From Pseudomonadota bacterium (lineage in GTDB: Bacteria > Pseudomonadota > Gammaproteobacteria > Burkholderiales > Rhodocyclaceae): a stretch of 64,000 nucleotides of DNA. A model generated the notes under the pieces. That model worked only from the letters and a program-made list of their open reading frames with translations, did not search any database and was not told the origin of the DNA. Location of the stretch: positions 1 to 64,000 of the forward strand of contig JAGTRS010000010.1 of NCBI GenBank assembly GCA_018262195.1, in the 5' to 3' direction. The translations under genes and the position numbers were made by a program. This document shows, piece by piece, positions 40,099-48,721 of this stretch (its first letter is position 1; every line of letters starts with the position of its first letter).

Positions 40099-40997
40099 GT
40101 CGGCAATCCTTCCTTGAGGGAGACCAGTTCATCGCGGTCGAGCAACGGCACAGCGGAGGGGTCGGCGATGCCGAGCGCGGCCCAGACCTCGAGGCCGTCG
40201 CGCATTTCACCATAGGCGGCGAGACGGTTTTCGAGAGACTGCTGGGCCGTGCGTAGCAGCGCCGGGGTCGGTGCAGGTTCCTGCCAGCCGGCGAGAAAGT
40301 CGGCGGCGCCAGCGCGAAAAGCGGCAATGTCGTCGTCGACCAGCTGGGCGCAATCGCCCATTAGATAGCGATGCTTGCCGCCGGTGACACGCCAGACCAG
40401 CGCCCGGTCCTTCGAATCGAATTCCTCGACGCCGGCGACGGTTTCGATCACCTCCGGGCCGGACAGCGCGAGTCGGCCCTCTTCGGAAATGATGATGGCC
40501 GAACAGAGCTTGGCGACGATACCCATACCGCCAAAAGCACCACAACTGCCGCCGACCAGCGCGATGACCGGCACGCCGGCCGCACGCGTGTCGAGCACGG
40601 CGCGCATGATTTCGGAAATGGCGATCAGTCCGGCGTTGGCCTCGTGCAGCCGCACGCCGCCGGAATCGATGAGAAAGAGCACGGCGGCAGGCTTTTCCTG
40701 CGCGGCGCGACGAAGCATCCCGACGATCTTGGCGCCATGGATTTCACCGACCGCGCCACCCATGAACTGGCCTTCCTGGGCGATTGCAAAAATCGGCATT
40801 TTTTCCAGTTCACCGTGGCAAACAACCACGCCGTCATCAAATGCGCCGGGCAGGTCGAGCCGGGCGAGATGTGGGCTGGGTTGGGATGCGACCGGCGGCA
40901 GGATTTCGGCAAAGCTGCCGGGATCGAGCAGGCCGGCCAGGCGGGCCCGGGCGGTCGCCTCGAACCAGCTGTGGCGTGCAGAAAGCGATGCAATCAT
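40095..40997 (-). CDS. mdcD: MdcD, malonate decarboxylase beta subunit
   Basis: A 300-aa carboxyltransferase-like subunit. LFLIDSGGVRLHEANAG and GGSCGAFGGMGIVAKLCS mark the acyl-CoA binding fold. The ATG at 40997 has AGGGAGG ahead and overlaps the mdcC stop by 4 bp, whereas the longer frame upstream is a shadow of mdcC. MdcD and MdcE decarboxylate malonyl-ACP to acetyl-ACP and CO2. Confidence 0.95.
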   Translation of the reverse strand: MIASLSARHSWFEATARARLAGLLDPGSFAEILPPVASQPSPHLARLDLPGAFDDGVVVCHGELEKMPIFAIAQEGQFMGGAVGEIHGAKIVGMLRRAAQEKPAAVLFLIDSGGVRLHEANAGLIAISEIMRAVLDTRAAGVPVIALVGGSCGAFGGMGIVAKLCSAIIISEEGRLALSGPEVIETVAGVEEFDSKDRALVWRVTGGKHRYLMGDCAQLVDDDIAAFRAGAADFLAGWQEPAPTPALLRTAQQSLENRLAAYGEMRDGLEVWAALGIADPSAVPLLDRDELVSLKEGLPT

Positions 40998-41308
40998 TGG
41001 GCACCTCCCTGATACTCGGCCAGCGCCTGCGCCAGGCGCAAGGTGACGACAGCGGGCGTCGCGCCCATGTCGTTGATGGCGATCAGGGTGCCCCCGGCCG
41101 CATGGCTGGCGGCAAAGCTGCCGAGCACCGCCTGCCAGGTTTCCCCGAAACCGCGGGCCGAGGTCTTGATGCAGATGGCGCAGGCTCCCGGTTCGATACC
41201 GGGCTTGACGAGAATTTCCAGATTGCCGGAACCGACCACGCCGCACAGTGCGGGATCGGCAGCGTGGGAAGCTGGCTTGGAATCAAAACGGAATTCGAGC
41301 GTTTCCAT
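40994..41308 (-). CDS. mdcC: MdcC, acyl carrier protein (delta subunit) of malonate decarboxylase
   Basis: A 104-aa carrier protein. Ser27 in VVGSGNLEILV is the expected attachment site for the phosphoribosyl-dephospho-CoA arm, as in CitD and MdcC. The ATG at 41308 starts METLEFRFDS. It lies 5 bp after mdcA and overlaps mdcD. Confidence 0.94.
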   Translation of the reverse strand: METLEFRFDSKPASHAADPALCGVVGSGNLEILVKPGIEPGACAICIKTSARGFGETWQAVLGSFAASHAAGGTLIAINDMGATPAVVTLRLAQALAEYQGGAQ

Positions 41309-41313
41309 GGCGG

Positions 41314-42966
41314 TCACCAGTTGCGGAAGCGTGAAGGGGGGGCGTAGAGGCCGCCCGACCAGCGCACCAGATCCTTGACGGAACGGGCGGCGAGCAGGTC
41401 GCGCGTGGCCAGACGCGGGTCGATGCCGAGATCTTCGGGGCGGCGGACGATGCCGCGGTCGCGCAGATTTTCGACCATCGCCTTGTCGCGGGCCATGCCG
41501 ACCGGCGTGAAACCGGCGACGCCGCGGATCGCCTGCTCGCGCTCTTCTGGCGTGCGGCAGAGCAGCAGGTTGGCGATGCCTTCCTCGGTCACGATATGGC
41601 TGACGTCGTCGCCGTAGATCATGATCGGCGGCAATTCGGCGCCCATCGATTTCTGCAGTTTCCACGCATCGAGTTCCTCGACGAAAACCGGGGCCATGTG
41701 CTCGCGGAAGGTTTCGACCATCTGCACGACCAGCTTGCGGCCGCGGATGGCGTTTTGCCCGTAGGCCTCGCGCCCGGCCTTGAGCCAGGCCGGGCTGGCG
41801 TGCCGCCGGCCATGCGGGTCGGAACCCATGTTCGGGGCGCCGCCGAAACCGGTGATCCGGCCCAGCGTCGCCGTCGAACTATTACCGGCCATGTCCATCT
41901 GCAAGGTCGAGCCGATGAACATGTCGCAGGCGTAGAGTCCGGCCGTCTGGCTGAACGCCCGGTTGGAACGCATGCTGCCGTCGGCGCCGGTGAAGAAGAC
42001 GTCGGAGCGGGCCGAGATGTAGGCATCCATACCGACTTCCGAACCAAAACAATGCACCGATTCGACGAAGCCGGATTCGATGGCCGGGATCAGCGTCGGG
42101 TGCGGATTCAAGGCCCAGTGCGTGCAGATCTTGCCCTTCAGGCCGAGATCGGCGGCGTAGGTCGGCAGCAGCAGCTCGATGGCTGCCGTGTCGAAACCGA
42201 TGCCGTGGTTCAGGCGCGTCACGCCGTACTCGGCGTAGATGCCCTTGATCGCCATCATCGCCATCAGCACCTGGACCTCGGTAATCTGCGCCGGGTCGCG
42301 TGTGAATAGCGGCTCGATGTAGTTTGCCTTCGGCGCCAGCACGGTGAAATCGACCCAGTCGGCCGGCACGTCGACACGCGGCAGTTTTTCCAGCCGCTCA
42401 TTGACCTGGGCGATGACGATGCCGCCCTTGAAGGCGGTCGCCTCGACAATGGCCGGCGTGTCTTCAGTATTTGGCCCGAGGTAGAGGTTGCCCTCGGCAT
42501 CGGCCGCCTGTGCCGCAATGAGCGCGACGTTGGGGGTCAGGTCGAGGAAATAGCGGCCGAACAGTTCGAGATAGGTATGAATCGCACCGATCTCGATGCG
42601 CTGCTCCTGGACCAGTTTGGCCAGCCGGGCGCCCTGCGGGCCGCTGAAAGAAAAGTCGAGGCGGTTTGCCAGGCCGCGCTCGAAAAGGTCCACATGGCTC
42701 GGAAGCGCCAGGACTGACTGGACCATACTGAGGTGATTGATGCGTTCCGGGCTGCAGTCAGCCAGGGACTCGGAGAGAAAATCGGCCTGCTTCTGGTTGT
42801 TGCCTTCCAGACAGACGCGGTCACCGGGCTGGATGACGGCTTCAAGCAAGTCGATGATACGGTCGACCGGGATTTCCTTGCCAAATCCGAGGCTCGCCGC
42901 CCGCTCGAGGCGACGTGTCCTGCTCTGGCGCAGCGTATCCCAGTCACGCGGGAGGGGTGCGTTCAT
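41314..42966 (-). CDS. mdcA: MdcA, malonate decarboxylase alpha subunit (acetyl-ACP:malonate ACP transferase)
   Basis: A 550-aa CoA-transferase-like subunit that swaps acetyl for malonyl on the ACP. FGSEVGMDAYISARSDVFFT and AGNSSTATLGRITGFGG are strong family blocks. It is the first mdc gene and begins 18 bp after the TRAP large permease, so transporter and enzyme are in one transcript. Confidence 0.96.
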   Translation of the reverse strand: MNAPLPRDWDTLRQSRTRRLERAASLGFGKEIPVDRIIDLLEAVIQPGDRVCLEGNNQKQADFLSESLADCSPERINHLSMVQSVLALPSHVDLFERGLANRLDFSFSGPQGARLAKLVQEQRIEIGAIHTYLELFGRYFLDLTPNVALIAAQAADAEGNLYLGPNTEDTPAIVEATAFKGGIVIAQVNERLEKLPRVDVPADWVDFTVLAPKANYIEPLFTRDPAQITEVQVLMAMMAIKGIYAEYGVTRLNHGIGFDTAAIELLLPTYAADLGLKGKICTHWALNPHPTLIPAIESGFVESVHCFGSEVGMDAYISARSDVFFTGADGSMRSNRAFSQTAGLYACDMFIGSTLQMDMAGNSSTATLGRITGFGGAPNMGSDPHGRRHASPAWLKAGREAYGQNAIRGRKLVVQMVETFREHMAPVFVEELDAWKLQKSMGAELPPIMIYGDDVSHIVTEEGIANLLLCRTPEEREQAIRGVAGFTPVGMARDKAMVENLRDRGIVRRPEDLGIDPRLATRDLLAARSVKDLVRWSGGLYAPPSRFRNW

Positions 42967-42984
42967 GATCGTCTTTCCGCTGAC

Positions 42985-44325
42985 TTAGGAACCGCTGTAC
43001 TGCGACGGCAGCCAGGTGGCGATTTCCGGGAAGACGCAGAGCAGCACGATGCCGAGAACCATGAGCAAGAGGAAAGGCACGGTACCCCACATGATTTCCT
43101 TCAACTTGATGTCCGGCGCGATGCCGCTGATCACGAACAGGTTGAGGCCAACCGGGGGGTGAATCAGGCCCATTTCCATGAGGATCGTCATGATCACGCC
43201 AAACCAGATCAGGTCGATACCCAGAGCGTTCAGCGCCGGCAGAATGATCGGCGTGACCATCAGGATGATGGCGACCGGCGGCAGGAAGAAGCCAAGCACG
43301 ATGAGCAGGATATTGACCCAGAAGAAGAAGACCCACTTGCTCATTTCCAGCGAAATCATCCAGGCGGCGGCCGACTGGGTGATGTGCAGGTAGCTCATCA
43401 CATAGGTATAGAGGAAGGACATGGCGATGATCAGCATGATCATCGACGACTCGCGCGCCGTGCCGGAGAGGATGACCTTGAGGTCGCTCCAGCGCCAGCA
43501 GCCGTAGATCGCCATGACCATGAGCAATGCACCGAAGGCGCCGATGCCGGCGACTTCCGACGGGGTTGCCCAGCCGCCGTAGAGTGCAACCATCACGATG
43601 ATGATCAAGCCAAGGAAGGGAGCGAGGCGCGGCAGCGTTTCAAGGCGCTGTTTCCAGCTGTAGGACTCTTCGACTGGCATGGCCAAGCCGGTCAAGCGAT
43701 TGGCTGAAATTTTTTCGTTCTTTTCGGCCCAGGACTTGTAGACCACCCAAATCGAGAACAGTGCGGTCAGCATCAACCCGGGGCCAACGCCGGCCATGAA
43801 CAGCTTGCCGATCGACTGCTCGGTCGCAAGACCATAAAGGATCAGCGTCAGCGACGGCGGAATCAGGATGCCCAGCGTGCCGCCGGCAGCGATCAGGCCG
43901 GTGGCCAGACGCTCGGAATAGCCGCGTTTGCGCATTTCCGGGATGCCCGAGGAACCGATGGCCGAGCAGGTTGCAGGCGAGGAGCCGCACATCGCGGCGA
44001 ACACCGAGCAGGCCAGCGTATTGGCCAGCCCGAGGCCACCCGGAACCTTGTACAGCCAGCGGTTCAGCGAGTTGTAGAGATCGGCGCCGGCGCGCGATTT
44101 ACCGATCGCCGCACCCATCATGATGAAGAGCGGAATGGTCAGCAGCGTGAAACTGTTCAGCTCGGAAAAGATGGTTTCAGCGATGATCGACAGCTGCGCC
44201 ACCGGCATGAAAAAGTACATGAAGATCAGGGCGACCGAGCCAACGGCAAAGGCAATCGGCATCCCGGAAAAGAGGAATACGAAAGTGGCGGCCGCGTAGA
44301 GCAAGCCTAGTGTTCCGACGCTCAT
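42985..44325 (-). CDS. TRAP transporter large permease (DctM family)
   Basis: A 446-aa membrane protein with about 12 segments and typical DctM motifs ([36 protein letters not shown]). It uses an ion gradient to import the substrate caught by the binding protein at 44953. Being fused by transcription to mdc genes, the likely substrate is malonate. It overlaps the small permease by 4 bp. Confidence 0.95.
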   Translation of the reverse strand: MSVGTLGLLYAAATFVFLFSGMPIAFAVGSVALIFMYFFMPVAQLSIIAETIFSELNSFTLLTIPLFIMMGAAIGKSRAGADLYNSLNRWLYKVPGGLGLANTLACSVFAAMCGSSPATCSAIGSSGIPEMRKRGYSERLATGLIAAGGTLGILIPPSLTLILYGLATEQSIGKLFMAGVGPGLMLTALFSIWVVYKSWAEKNEKISANRLTGLAMPVEESYSWKQRLETLPRLAPFLGLIIIVMVALYGGWATPSEVAGIGAFGALLMVMAIYGCWRWSDLKVILSGTARESSMIMLIIAMSFLYTYVMSYLHITQSAAAWMISLEMSKWVFFFWVNILLIVLGFFLPPVAIILMVTPIILPALNALGIDLIWFGVIMTILMEMGLIHPPVGLNLFVISGIAPDIKLKEIMWGTVPFLLLMVLGIVLLCVFPEIATWLPSQYSGS

Positions 44326-44906
44326 TTGCGCTCTCCTTCGTCGTCATGCTGGATGCGTTCAATGGCCACCTGAATGGCGGCGTTGTGCTGCGGCGGGGGC
44401 TGGTGCGAGCGCATGGCTTCCGGCAATGAATCTTCAATGAACTGGACAAAAATCTGCAAAGTGAGCGAGGTCATGCCGACCGCCATGGTGGCAAAAACCG
44501 GCCACATCTTCGGCGCCCAGGAGGTATCGCTCATCCGGCCTTCGTCCCAGGCTTCGTAGAACAGGTGCCAGCAGTTCCAGGCAACGAATGCACAGAACAG
44601 GAAGGACAAGAGGTCAGAAAACGCCATGCGCCACTGGGTCCAGCTCGGCGGCGTGACTTCGTCGAGAATTTCGATCGTGACGTGGCCACGGTTGAGCTGG
44701 GTATGGGCGGCAGCCAGGAAGCTGGAAGCAATCAGTAAATAGACACAAAACTCGATTTCCCAGTCGGTCGGCCAGGCAAAGAAATAACGGACCGCGACTT
44801 CAAAAACGAGAACGCAGGTAGCAATGACGATCAGGAAGGCCGACAGGTAACCTGTCGCGATGTTGAAGGCCTTGACCGCTCGGCTGATGAAATATCCGGG
44901 GCTCAT
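44322..44906 (-). CDS. TRAP transporter small permease (DctQ family)
   Basis: A 194-aa membrane protein with four hydrophobic segments and the DctQ block [23 protein letters not shown] shortened here to its core [21 protein letters not shown] precedes the ATG at 44906. It pairs with the DctM-type subunit and follows the binding-protein gene after 46 bp that hold a strong hairpin. Confidence 0.92.
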   Translation of the reverse strand: MSPGYFISRAVKAFNIATGYLSAFLIVIATCVLVFEVAVRYFFAWPTDWEIEFCVYLLIASSFLAAAHTQLNRGHVTIEILDEVTPPSWTQWRMAFSDLLSFLFCAFVAWNCWHLFYEAWDEGRMSDTSWAPKMWPVFATMAVGMTSLTLQIFVQFIEDSLPEAMRSHQPPPQHNAAIQVAIERIQHDDEGERK

Positions 44907-44927
44907 GATTCACCTTTAAGTAGGATG

Positions 44928-44946
44928 GGCCGGGCCATGCCCGGCC
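44928..44946 (-). other. GC-rich hairpin between TRAP binding-protein and permease genes
   Basis: GGCCGGGC and GCCCGGCC form a perfect 8-bp stem with a CAT loop, 6 bp after the binding-protein stop. No T-run follows, so full termination is unlikely. Such hairpins can stabilise the upstream mRNA so that more binding protein than permease is made. Confidence 0.65.
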
Positions 44947-44952
44947 GGGTGA

Positions 44953-45978
44953 TTACTTGACCGACAGCGCCATTTCGAGCAGGGCACGGCCATCCTTGAT
45001 GTTCTCGGCGAAATCCTTGAAAGCCGTCTGTTCGGCCACGCCACGCCAGGCCATGAAGGCTTTTTCATCCATGTCGACCACCTTGGCACCGGCCTTGGCA
45101 AACACCTCGGCCATGCGCTGATCGTCCTTCTTGGCCTCTTCAACGCCAAACTTCTCCAGACTGGCACCGACGTCGCTGATGATCTTCTGTTGTTCCGGCG
45201 TCAGCGAGTCATAGAGACCCTTGGAAATCAGCAGCGGCTCGAACATGAACCAGAAGCTCTTGTTACGTGCCGAGGTGACGTACTTGCTGAATTCCTGAAG
45301 ACGGAAACTGATCAACGACGTGCTGGAAGTCAGGGCTGCATCGAGCACGCCGGACTGCATCGCACTATAGATTTCCGAGGATGGCATGCCGGTCACTGCG
45401 GCTCCGGCGCCCTTCAGCATCTGGTCCATTTCCTTGCTGCCACCACGGAATTTCAGGCCCTTGGCGTCATCGGGAACAACCACGGTCTTCTTGGTCGAGG
45501 CGATACCGCCAGCCTGCCAAACCCAGGTAATGATCTTGATGTTCTTGTCGGCCAGAATGCGGTCCAGTTCCTTGCCGATCGGTGCGGATTTCCAGCGCAT
45601 CCCCTGTTCGTAGCTGCTGACCAGGGTCGGCATCAGGGTCAGGTTGACCTGCGGAATTTCACCGCCGCCATAGGCCAGCGGCACCAGACTCATGTCCAGC
45701 GCGCTCTTGCGCAGGGCACCGATCTGGCTGTTGGTCTTCATCAGCGAGCTGCCCGGATAGATCTCGAATTTAAGGCTCCCCTTGGACTGCTTTTCGACTT
45801 CGGCCGCAAAGCGGCGCACCAGGCGATCGCGGAAATCGCCATCTTCAGTCGTCGCTGCCGGGAACTGGTGCGAAATCTTGATGACGCGCGGCGTCTGGGC
45901 GTGTACTGCAGGCAGGGTGCAGGCGAAAGTTGCGGCTGCAATAGCCAGGGTGAGATGGCGTTTGGTTTTGCTGATCAT
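44953..45978 (-). CDS. TRAP transporter substrate-binding protein (DctP family)
   Basis: A 341-aa periplasmic protein with a signal peptide ending near VHAQ (residue 28). DctP signatures are FPAATTEDGDFRDRLVRRFA and LKFRGGSKEMDQMLKGAGA; the Arg in KFRGG normally binds the substrate carboxylate. The ATG at 45978 has GGAGGAG 8 nt ahead. First gene of the TRAP-mdc operon; malonate is the most likely ligand by context. Confidence 0.94.
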   Translation of the reverse strand: MISKTKRHLTLAIAAATFACTLPAVHAQTPRVIKISHQFPAATTEDGDFRDRLVRRFAAEVEKQSKGSLKFEIYPGSSLMKTNSQIGALRKSALDMSLVPLAYGGGEIPQVNLTLMPTLVSSYEQGMRWKSAPIGKELDRILADKNIKIITWVWQAGGIASTKKTVVVPDDAKGLKFRGGSKEMDQMLKGAGAAVTGMPSSEIYSAMQSGVLDAALTSSTSLISFRLQEFSKYVTSARNKSFWFMFEPLLISKGLYDSLTPEQQKIISDVGASLEKFGVEEAKKDDQRMAEVFAKAGAKVVDMDEKAFMAWRGVAEQTAFKDFAENIKDGRALLEMALSVK

Positions 45979-46087
45979 GGAAGTCTCCTCCAAGGTTAGA
46001 AAAGCACGGACGGTGAAACCTCACTGGCTGGCTTATCCAAACTTGGGAATACCGCACTCTTATTTTGTGTTCAAAAATCACCGTTGT

Positions 46088-46097
46088 GTATACAAGA
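46088..46097. promoter_or_regulatory. GTATACAAGA half-site near the TRAP-mdc promoter
   Basis: GTATACAAGA matches one half of a TCTTGTATACAAGA-type palindrome that I recall for malonate-responsive GntR regulators (MatR). The left half here is degenerate. It lies just downstream of the predicted -10 of the TRAP operon. Treat as a candidate only. Confidence 0.35.
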
Positions 46098-46122
46098 TAG
46101 TCAGGCATTGAATACTAGTCAA
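46094..46122 (-). promoter_or_regulatory. Candidate promoter of the TRAP-mdc operon
   Basis: On the minus strand TTGACT (46122-46117) and TATCTT (46099-46094) are 17 bp apart, about 115 bp before the binding-protein start. The -35 lies inside the palindrome at 46114-46127. Confidence 0.5.
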
Positions 46123-46137
46123 CTAGTTTCGTATAAT
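46108..46137 (+). promoter_or_regulatory. Promoter of the divergent GntR regulator
   Basis: TTGAAT (46108-46113) and a perfect TATAAT (46132-46137) are 18 bp apart, giving a start near 46144 and a leader of about 25 nt to the ATG at 46169. Confidence 0.65.
46114..46127. promoter_or_regulatory. Operator-like palindrome ACTAGT-CA-ACTAGT
   Basis: A 14-bp inverted repeat (6-bp arms, 2-bp centre) containing the GT-N2-AC core usual for GntR/FadR operators. It fills the spacer of the regulator's own promoter and covers the -35 of the divergent TRAP-mdc promoter, so one bound dimer could block both. Confidence 0.55.
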
Positions 46138-46168
46138 TAAATTGTTGCCACACGCCGGAGCCCCCATC

Positions 46169-46930
46169 ATGAACAGCCCTGCCGAAATACCCGCCACCAC
46201 CCGCCAGTCGGAGCGTCTGGGCGAACTGATCGAGGAGCGCATCGTGACCGGTGTCTACCCGCCTGGCACGAGGCTCGACGAGCAGGAGCTGGCCGACACT
46301 TTCGGCGTTTCCCGGACGCCGGTGCGCGAAGCCTTGATCCAGCTCGCCTCGGTCGGGCTCATCGAGATCAAGCCGCGTCGCGGCGCAACCGTGCCTGAAG
46401 TCGGTGCGGATCGGGTCTGCGAAATGTTCGAGGTGATGGCTGAACTGGAGGCGATGTGTGGTCGACTAGCCGCCCGCCGGATATCGCCGAGTGAGCAACT
46501 CGCCCTGCAGGATGCACACAGCGCCTGCGAGGCGGCGCGCGACGCGAACACGCCGGACGTCTATTACCAGCTGAACGAGGTTTTTCATCAGCGAATCTAC
46601 GAGGCCAGCCACAACAGCTTCCTCGTCGAGCAGGCAACGGCCCTGCATCGCCGCCTGCGCCCCTATCGCCGGCTACAACTGCGCGTACGCAACCGGATGG
46701 CGACCTCCTTCAACGAGCATCAGGCCATCGTCGATGCGATCACCAAGGGCGACGGCGACCTGGCCTCAGCCATGTTGCGCGCCCATGTGACGGTTCAGGG
46801 TGAGCGCTTTGCCGACCTGGTCGCTACCCTCCGTGATTTCAACGCAGGGGATTTGAAACGCTCAGCCGATCAGGCTGTAAAGCATCTTGCTGGCAAGAAG
46901 GGCGAGAAAGGCACCAAACGCGCGCTTTAA
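46169..46930 (+). CDS. GntR-family (FCD) regulator of the TRAP-malonate decarboxylase operon
   Basis: A 253-aa regulator with winged helix (ELADTFGVSRTPVREALIQL near residues 41-60) and an FCD domain with metal histidines (LNEVFHQRIYEASH, NEHQAI, RAHVTV). It is divergent from the TRAP-mdc operon. Known mdc clusters often use a LysR regulator (MdcR); a GntR type is closer to MatR. The ATG at 46169 has GGAG 8 nt ahead. Its last 23 codons overlap the convergent tauE-like gene by 69 bp. Confidence 0.9.
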   Translation: MNSPAEIPATTRQSERLGELIEERIVTGVYPPGTRLDEQELADTFGVSRTPVREALIQLASVGLIEIKPRRGATVPEVGADRVCEMFEVMAELEAMCGRLAARRISPSEQLALQDAHSACEAARDANTPDVYYQLNEVFHQRIYEASHNSFLVEQATALHRRLRPYRRLQLRVRNRMATSFNEHQAIVDAITKGDGDLASAMLRAHVTVQGERFADLVATLRDFNAGDLKRSADQAVKHLAGKKGEKGTKRAL

Positions 46931-47662
46931 CTTCTTGACCGGCAACTTGTGCGCCAGCTTGGCACCAAATGGCGCGACCAGCACACTCATTGTGACGATG
47001 CCCACGAAGGCCGGCAGGTAGATGTAACCGAACGAATAGGCCGGCAGTCCGGCATCGCTCCAGCCGGCGACGATGTAGCCGATGGCACCGGCCACGGCAA
47101 TCGGAAAGCCCAGCGCCGACGAGGTGCCGACCGCTGAATGGATGGCAACATTGCAGAACAGCATGAACGGGACAGAGAGAAAACCGCCCCCCGCGGCAAC
47201 CAGACTCGATATACCGCCGATGACGCCGCCGACGGAAAACAACCCGGCCGGTCCGGGCAATTGCCGATGGGCGTGCGGCTTGAAATCGAGCATCATCTGG
47301 ATTGAGGCGTAATAGACGATGACGACAAAAATCACTGTCATCGGTCCAGTGGGCACCTGACCGGCCACCAGCGAGCCACCAAAAGTTCCGAGCACCAGTC
47401 CCGGCGCCAGATGACGCACGATATCCCAGCGTACCGCACCATGTGCATGGTGGGCGCGCATGCTGGAGATCGACGTAAAAACGATGGTCGCCATCGAAGT
47501 TCCGAGCGCCAGATGCATGACATGCTCCGGCGGAAACTGCTGAGCGACGAACAGCATGTACATGAACGGTACGAGGGTCAGCCCGCCGCCAACGCCGAAC
47601 AGACCAGCAACAAAGCCGCCGAAGATTCCCAGCAGGGGGTAGGCCAGCCACCAGATTGTCAT
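46862..47662 (-). CDS. TauE/SafE-family exporter, second paralogue
   Basis: A 266-aa membrane protein of the TauE/SafE family with GLFGVGGG and AAGGGFLSVPF motifs and about eight segments. It is clearly related to the gene at 36053, sharing HLALGTSMATI, RAHHAH and the K-rich C-terminal block ending KMLYSLIG. The conserved C-terminus shows that the overlap with the regulator gene is real on this side. It starts by overlapping the EVE-domain gene stop by 4 bp. Confidence 0.9.
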   Translation of the reverse strand: MTIWWLAYPLLGIFGGFVAGLFGVGGGLTLVPFMYMLFVAQQFPPEHVMHLALGTSMATIVFTSISSMRAHHAHGAVRWDIVRHLAPGLVLGTFGGSLVAGQVPTGPMTVIFVVIVYYASIQMMLDFKPHAHRQLPGPAGLFSVGGVIGGISSLVAAGGGFLSVPFMLFCNVAIHSAVGTSSALGFPIAVAGAIGYIVAGWSDAGLPAYSFGYIYLPAFVGIVTMSVLVAPFGAKLAHKLPVKKLKRAFGAFLALLASKMLYSLIG

Positions 47663-48120
47663 GAGTTATCTGCCATGAGACGGTTGATGAATACCCACTC
47701 TTCGGGACTGACTGGAGTGATCGAGAGCCGGTTGCCGCGGGCGAGGAGGCGCATGTTAGCAAGTTCGGGATGACTGCGCAGTTCGGCCAGCGGCAGATAA
47801 CGCCCTTTACTCGCGAACCGAACGTCCCGCAACAACCAGCGCGGGCTTTCCGGCGAGGACTTCGGGTCATGATATGGGCTGGATGGATCGAACTGCGTGG
47901 CGTCCGGGTAGGGCTCCGAACAAACCTCGCAGATACCGGCAATGCCCGGCTCAGCACAGCCGGAATGATAGAAGAAAGCGAGATCACCAAGACGCATCGC
48001 ATCACGCATGAAATTGCGCGCCTGATAATTCCGGACGCCAAACCACGGAACGCTACCCTGCGCTGCCAGATCGTCGATCGACACCTCGTCCGGTTCCGAC
48101 TTCATCAGCCAGTATTGCAT
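47659..48120 (-). CDS. EVE-domain protein
   Basis: A 153-aa protein of the EVE (PUA-like) family starting MQYWLMKSEPDEVSIDDL, with the blocks WFGVRNYQARNFMRDAM and GDLAFFYHS. EVE domains bind modified bases in DNA or RNA; the biological role in this organism is not known. The ATG at 48120 matches the family start. It lies just downstream of the 6S RNA terminator. Confidence 0.92.
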   Translation of the reverse strand: MQYWLMKSEPDEVSIDDLAAQGSVPWFGVRNYQARNFMRDAMRLGDLAFFYHSGCAEPGIAGICEVCSEPYPDATQFDPSSPYHDPKSSPESPRWLLRDVRFASKGRYLPLAELRSHPELANMRLLARGNRLSITPVSPEEWVFINRLMADNS

Positions 48121-48140
48121 TTTCAATTCCTGAAAATGGA

Positions 48141-48170
48141 AACGGGTGGCAGATTGCTCTGCCACCCGTT
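48141..48170 (-). terminator. Terminator of 6S RNA
   Basis: AACGGGTGGCAGA and TCTGCCACCCGTT form a 13-bp stem with a 4-nt loop, followed on the minus strand by TTCCATTTT. It lies about 8 nt after the predicted 3' end of 6S RNA. Confidence 0.85.
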
Positions 48171-48177
48171 GGATTTG

Positions 48178-48354
48178 GTCCCCGCGAGTGCCGTCAGGCC
48201 GGCATCCTGAACCTGGGTTCAGAGTGGCTGCTTCCCCCCCGTATCAGGCACACTCGATAAAGAGCGCGCACAACAACGGTTTCAATGGTCCGCAACCGAT
48301 GCCAATTAGCATTGGTTCAAGGAATATATGGCCTTAACAAACACCGCAGGGAAC
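48178..48354 (-). ncRNA. ssrS: 6S RNA
   Basis: About 177 nt on the minus strand in the classical place next to zapA. The 3' part shows the conserved hairpin CTGAACC-CA-GGTTCAG followed by GGCCTGACGGCAC, as in E. coli 6S RNA. The 5' end CCCTGCGG can pair with the 3' end CGCGGGG to make the closing stem, leaving the large central bubble. 6S RNA mimics an open promoter and binds sigma-70 RNA polymerase in stationary phase. Ends are approximate. Confidence 0.85.
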
Positions 48355-48384
48355 ACTTGGCGGGCTACGCCGGCAACGTTTGGG

Positions 48385-48720
48385 TCAGAGATCCAGTTGT
48401 TGCTGAGGCGCCAGCACGGCATCCAACCGTGCTCCCATGTCACCGATTCTACGCTTCGTTTCGGAAGTATCAACAGCTTCCGCAAACTCTTTTTGCGCAC
48501 TACCGGAGTCCCCGGAAAGGTGCTCGTGAGCGATGTTCAGAGCGGCCATCACAGCCACCCGTTCGGCAATGGTGTTCTTGGTCCGCTGGGCAATCTCGCG
48601 CATCTTGTTGTCGACCAGATCGACTGCCGACAACAGGGCATCGCGCTCTTCCGGCCCGCAGGCGACGCGGTATTCCCGCCCCATGATTTTCACGTCGAGG
48701 AAATTTGGCTCCAGGCTCAT
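48385..48720 (-). CDS. zapA: ZapA cell division protein
   Basis: A 111-aa ZapA protein that crosslinks FtsZ filaments. FLDVKIMGREYRVACGPEERDALL shortened here to VKIMGREYRVACGPEE is the conserved N-terminal block, and the C-terminal half is a coiled coil. The ATG at 48720 is favoured because GAGG is 9 nt ahead; a start at 48729 would have almost no space. It overlaps the end of the zapB-like gene. Confidence 0.93.
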   Translation of the reverse strand: MSLEPNFLDVKIMGREYRVACGPEERDALLSAVDLVDNKMREIAQRTKNTIAERVAVMAALNIAHEHLSGDSGSAQKEFAEAVDTSETKRRIGDMGARLDAVLAPQQQLDL

Positions 48721-48721
48721 C

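Noticed and set aside
38584..40215. A 543-codon plus-strand frame opposite mdcB-mdcD
   Set aside because: Antisense to four well supported mdc genes.
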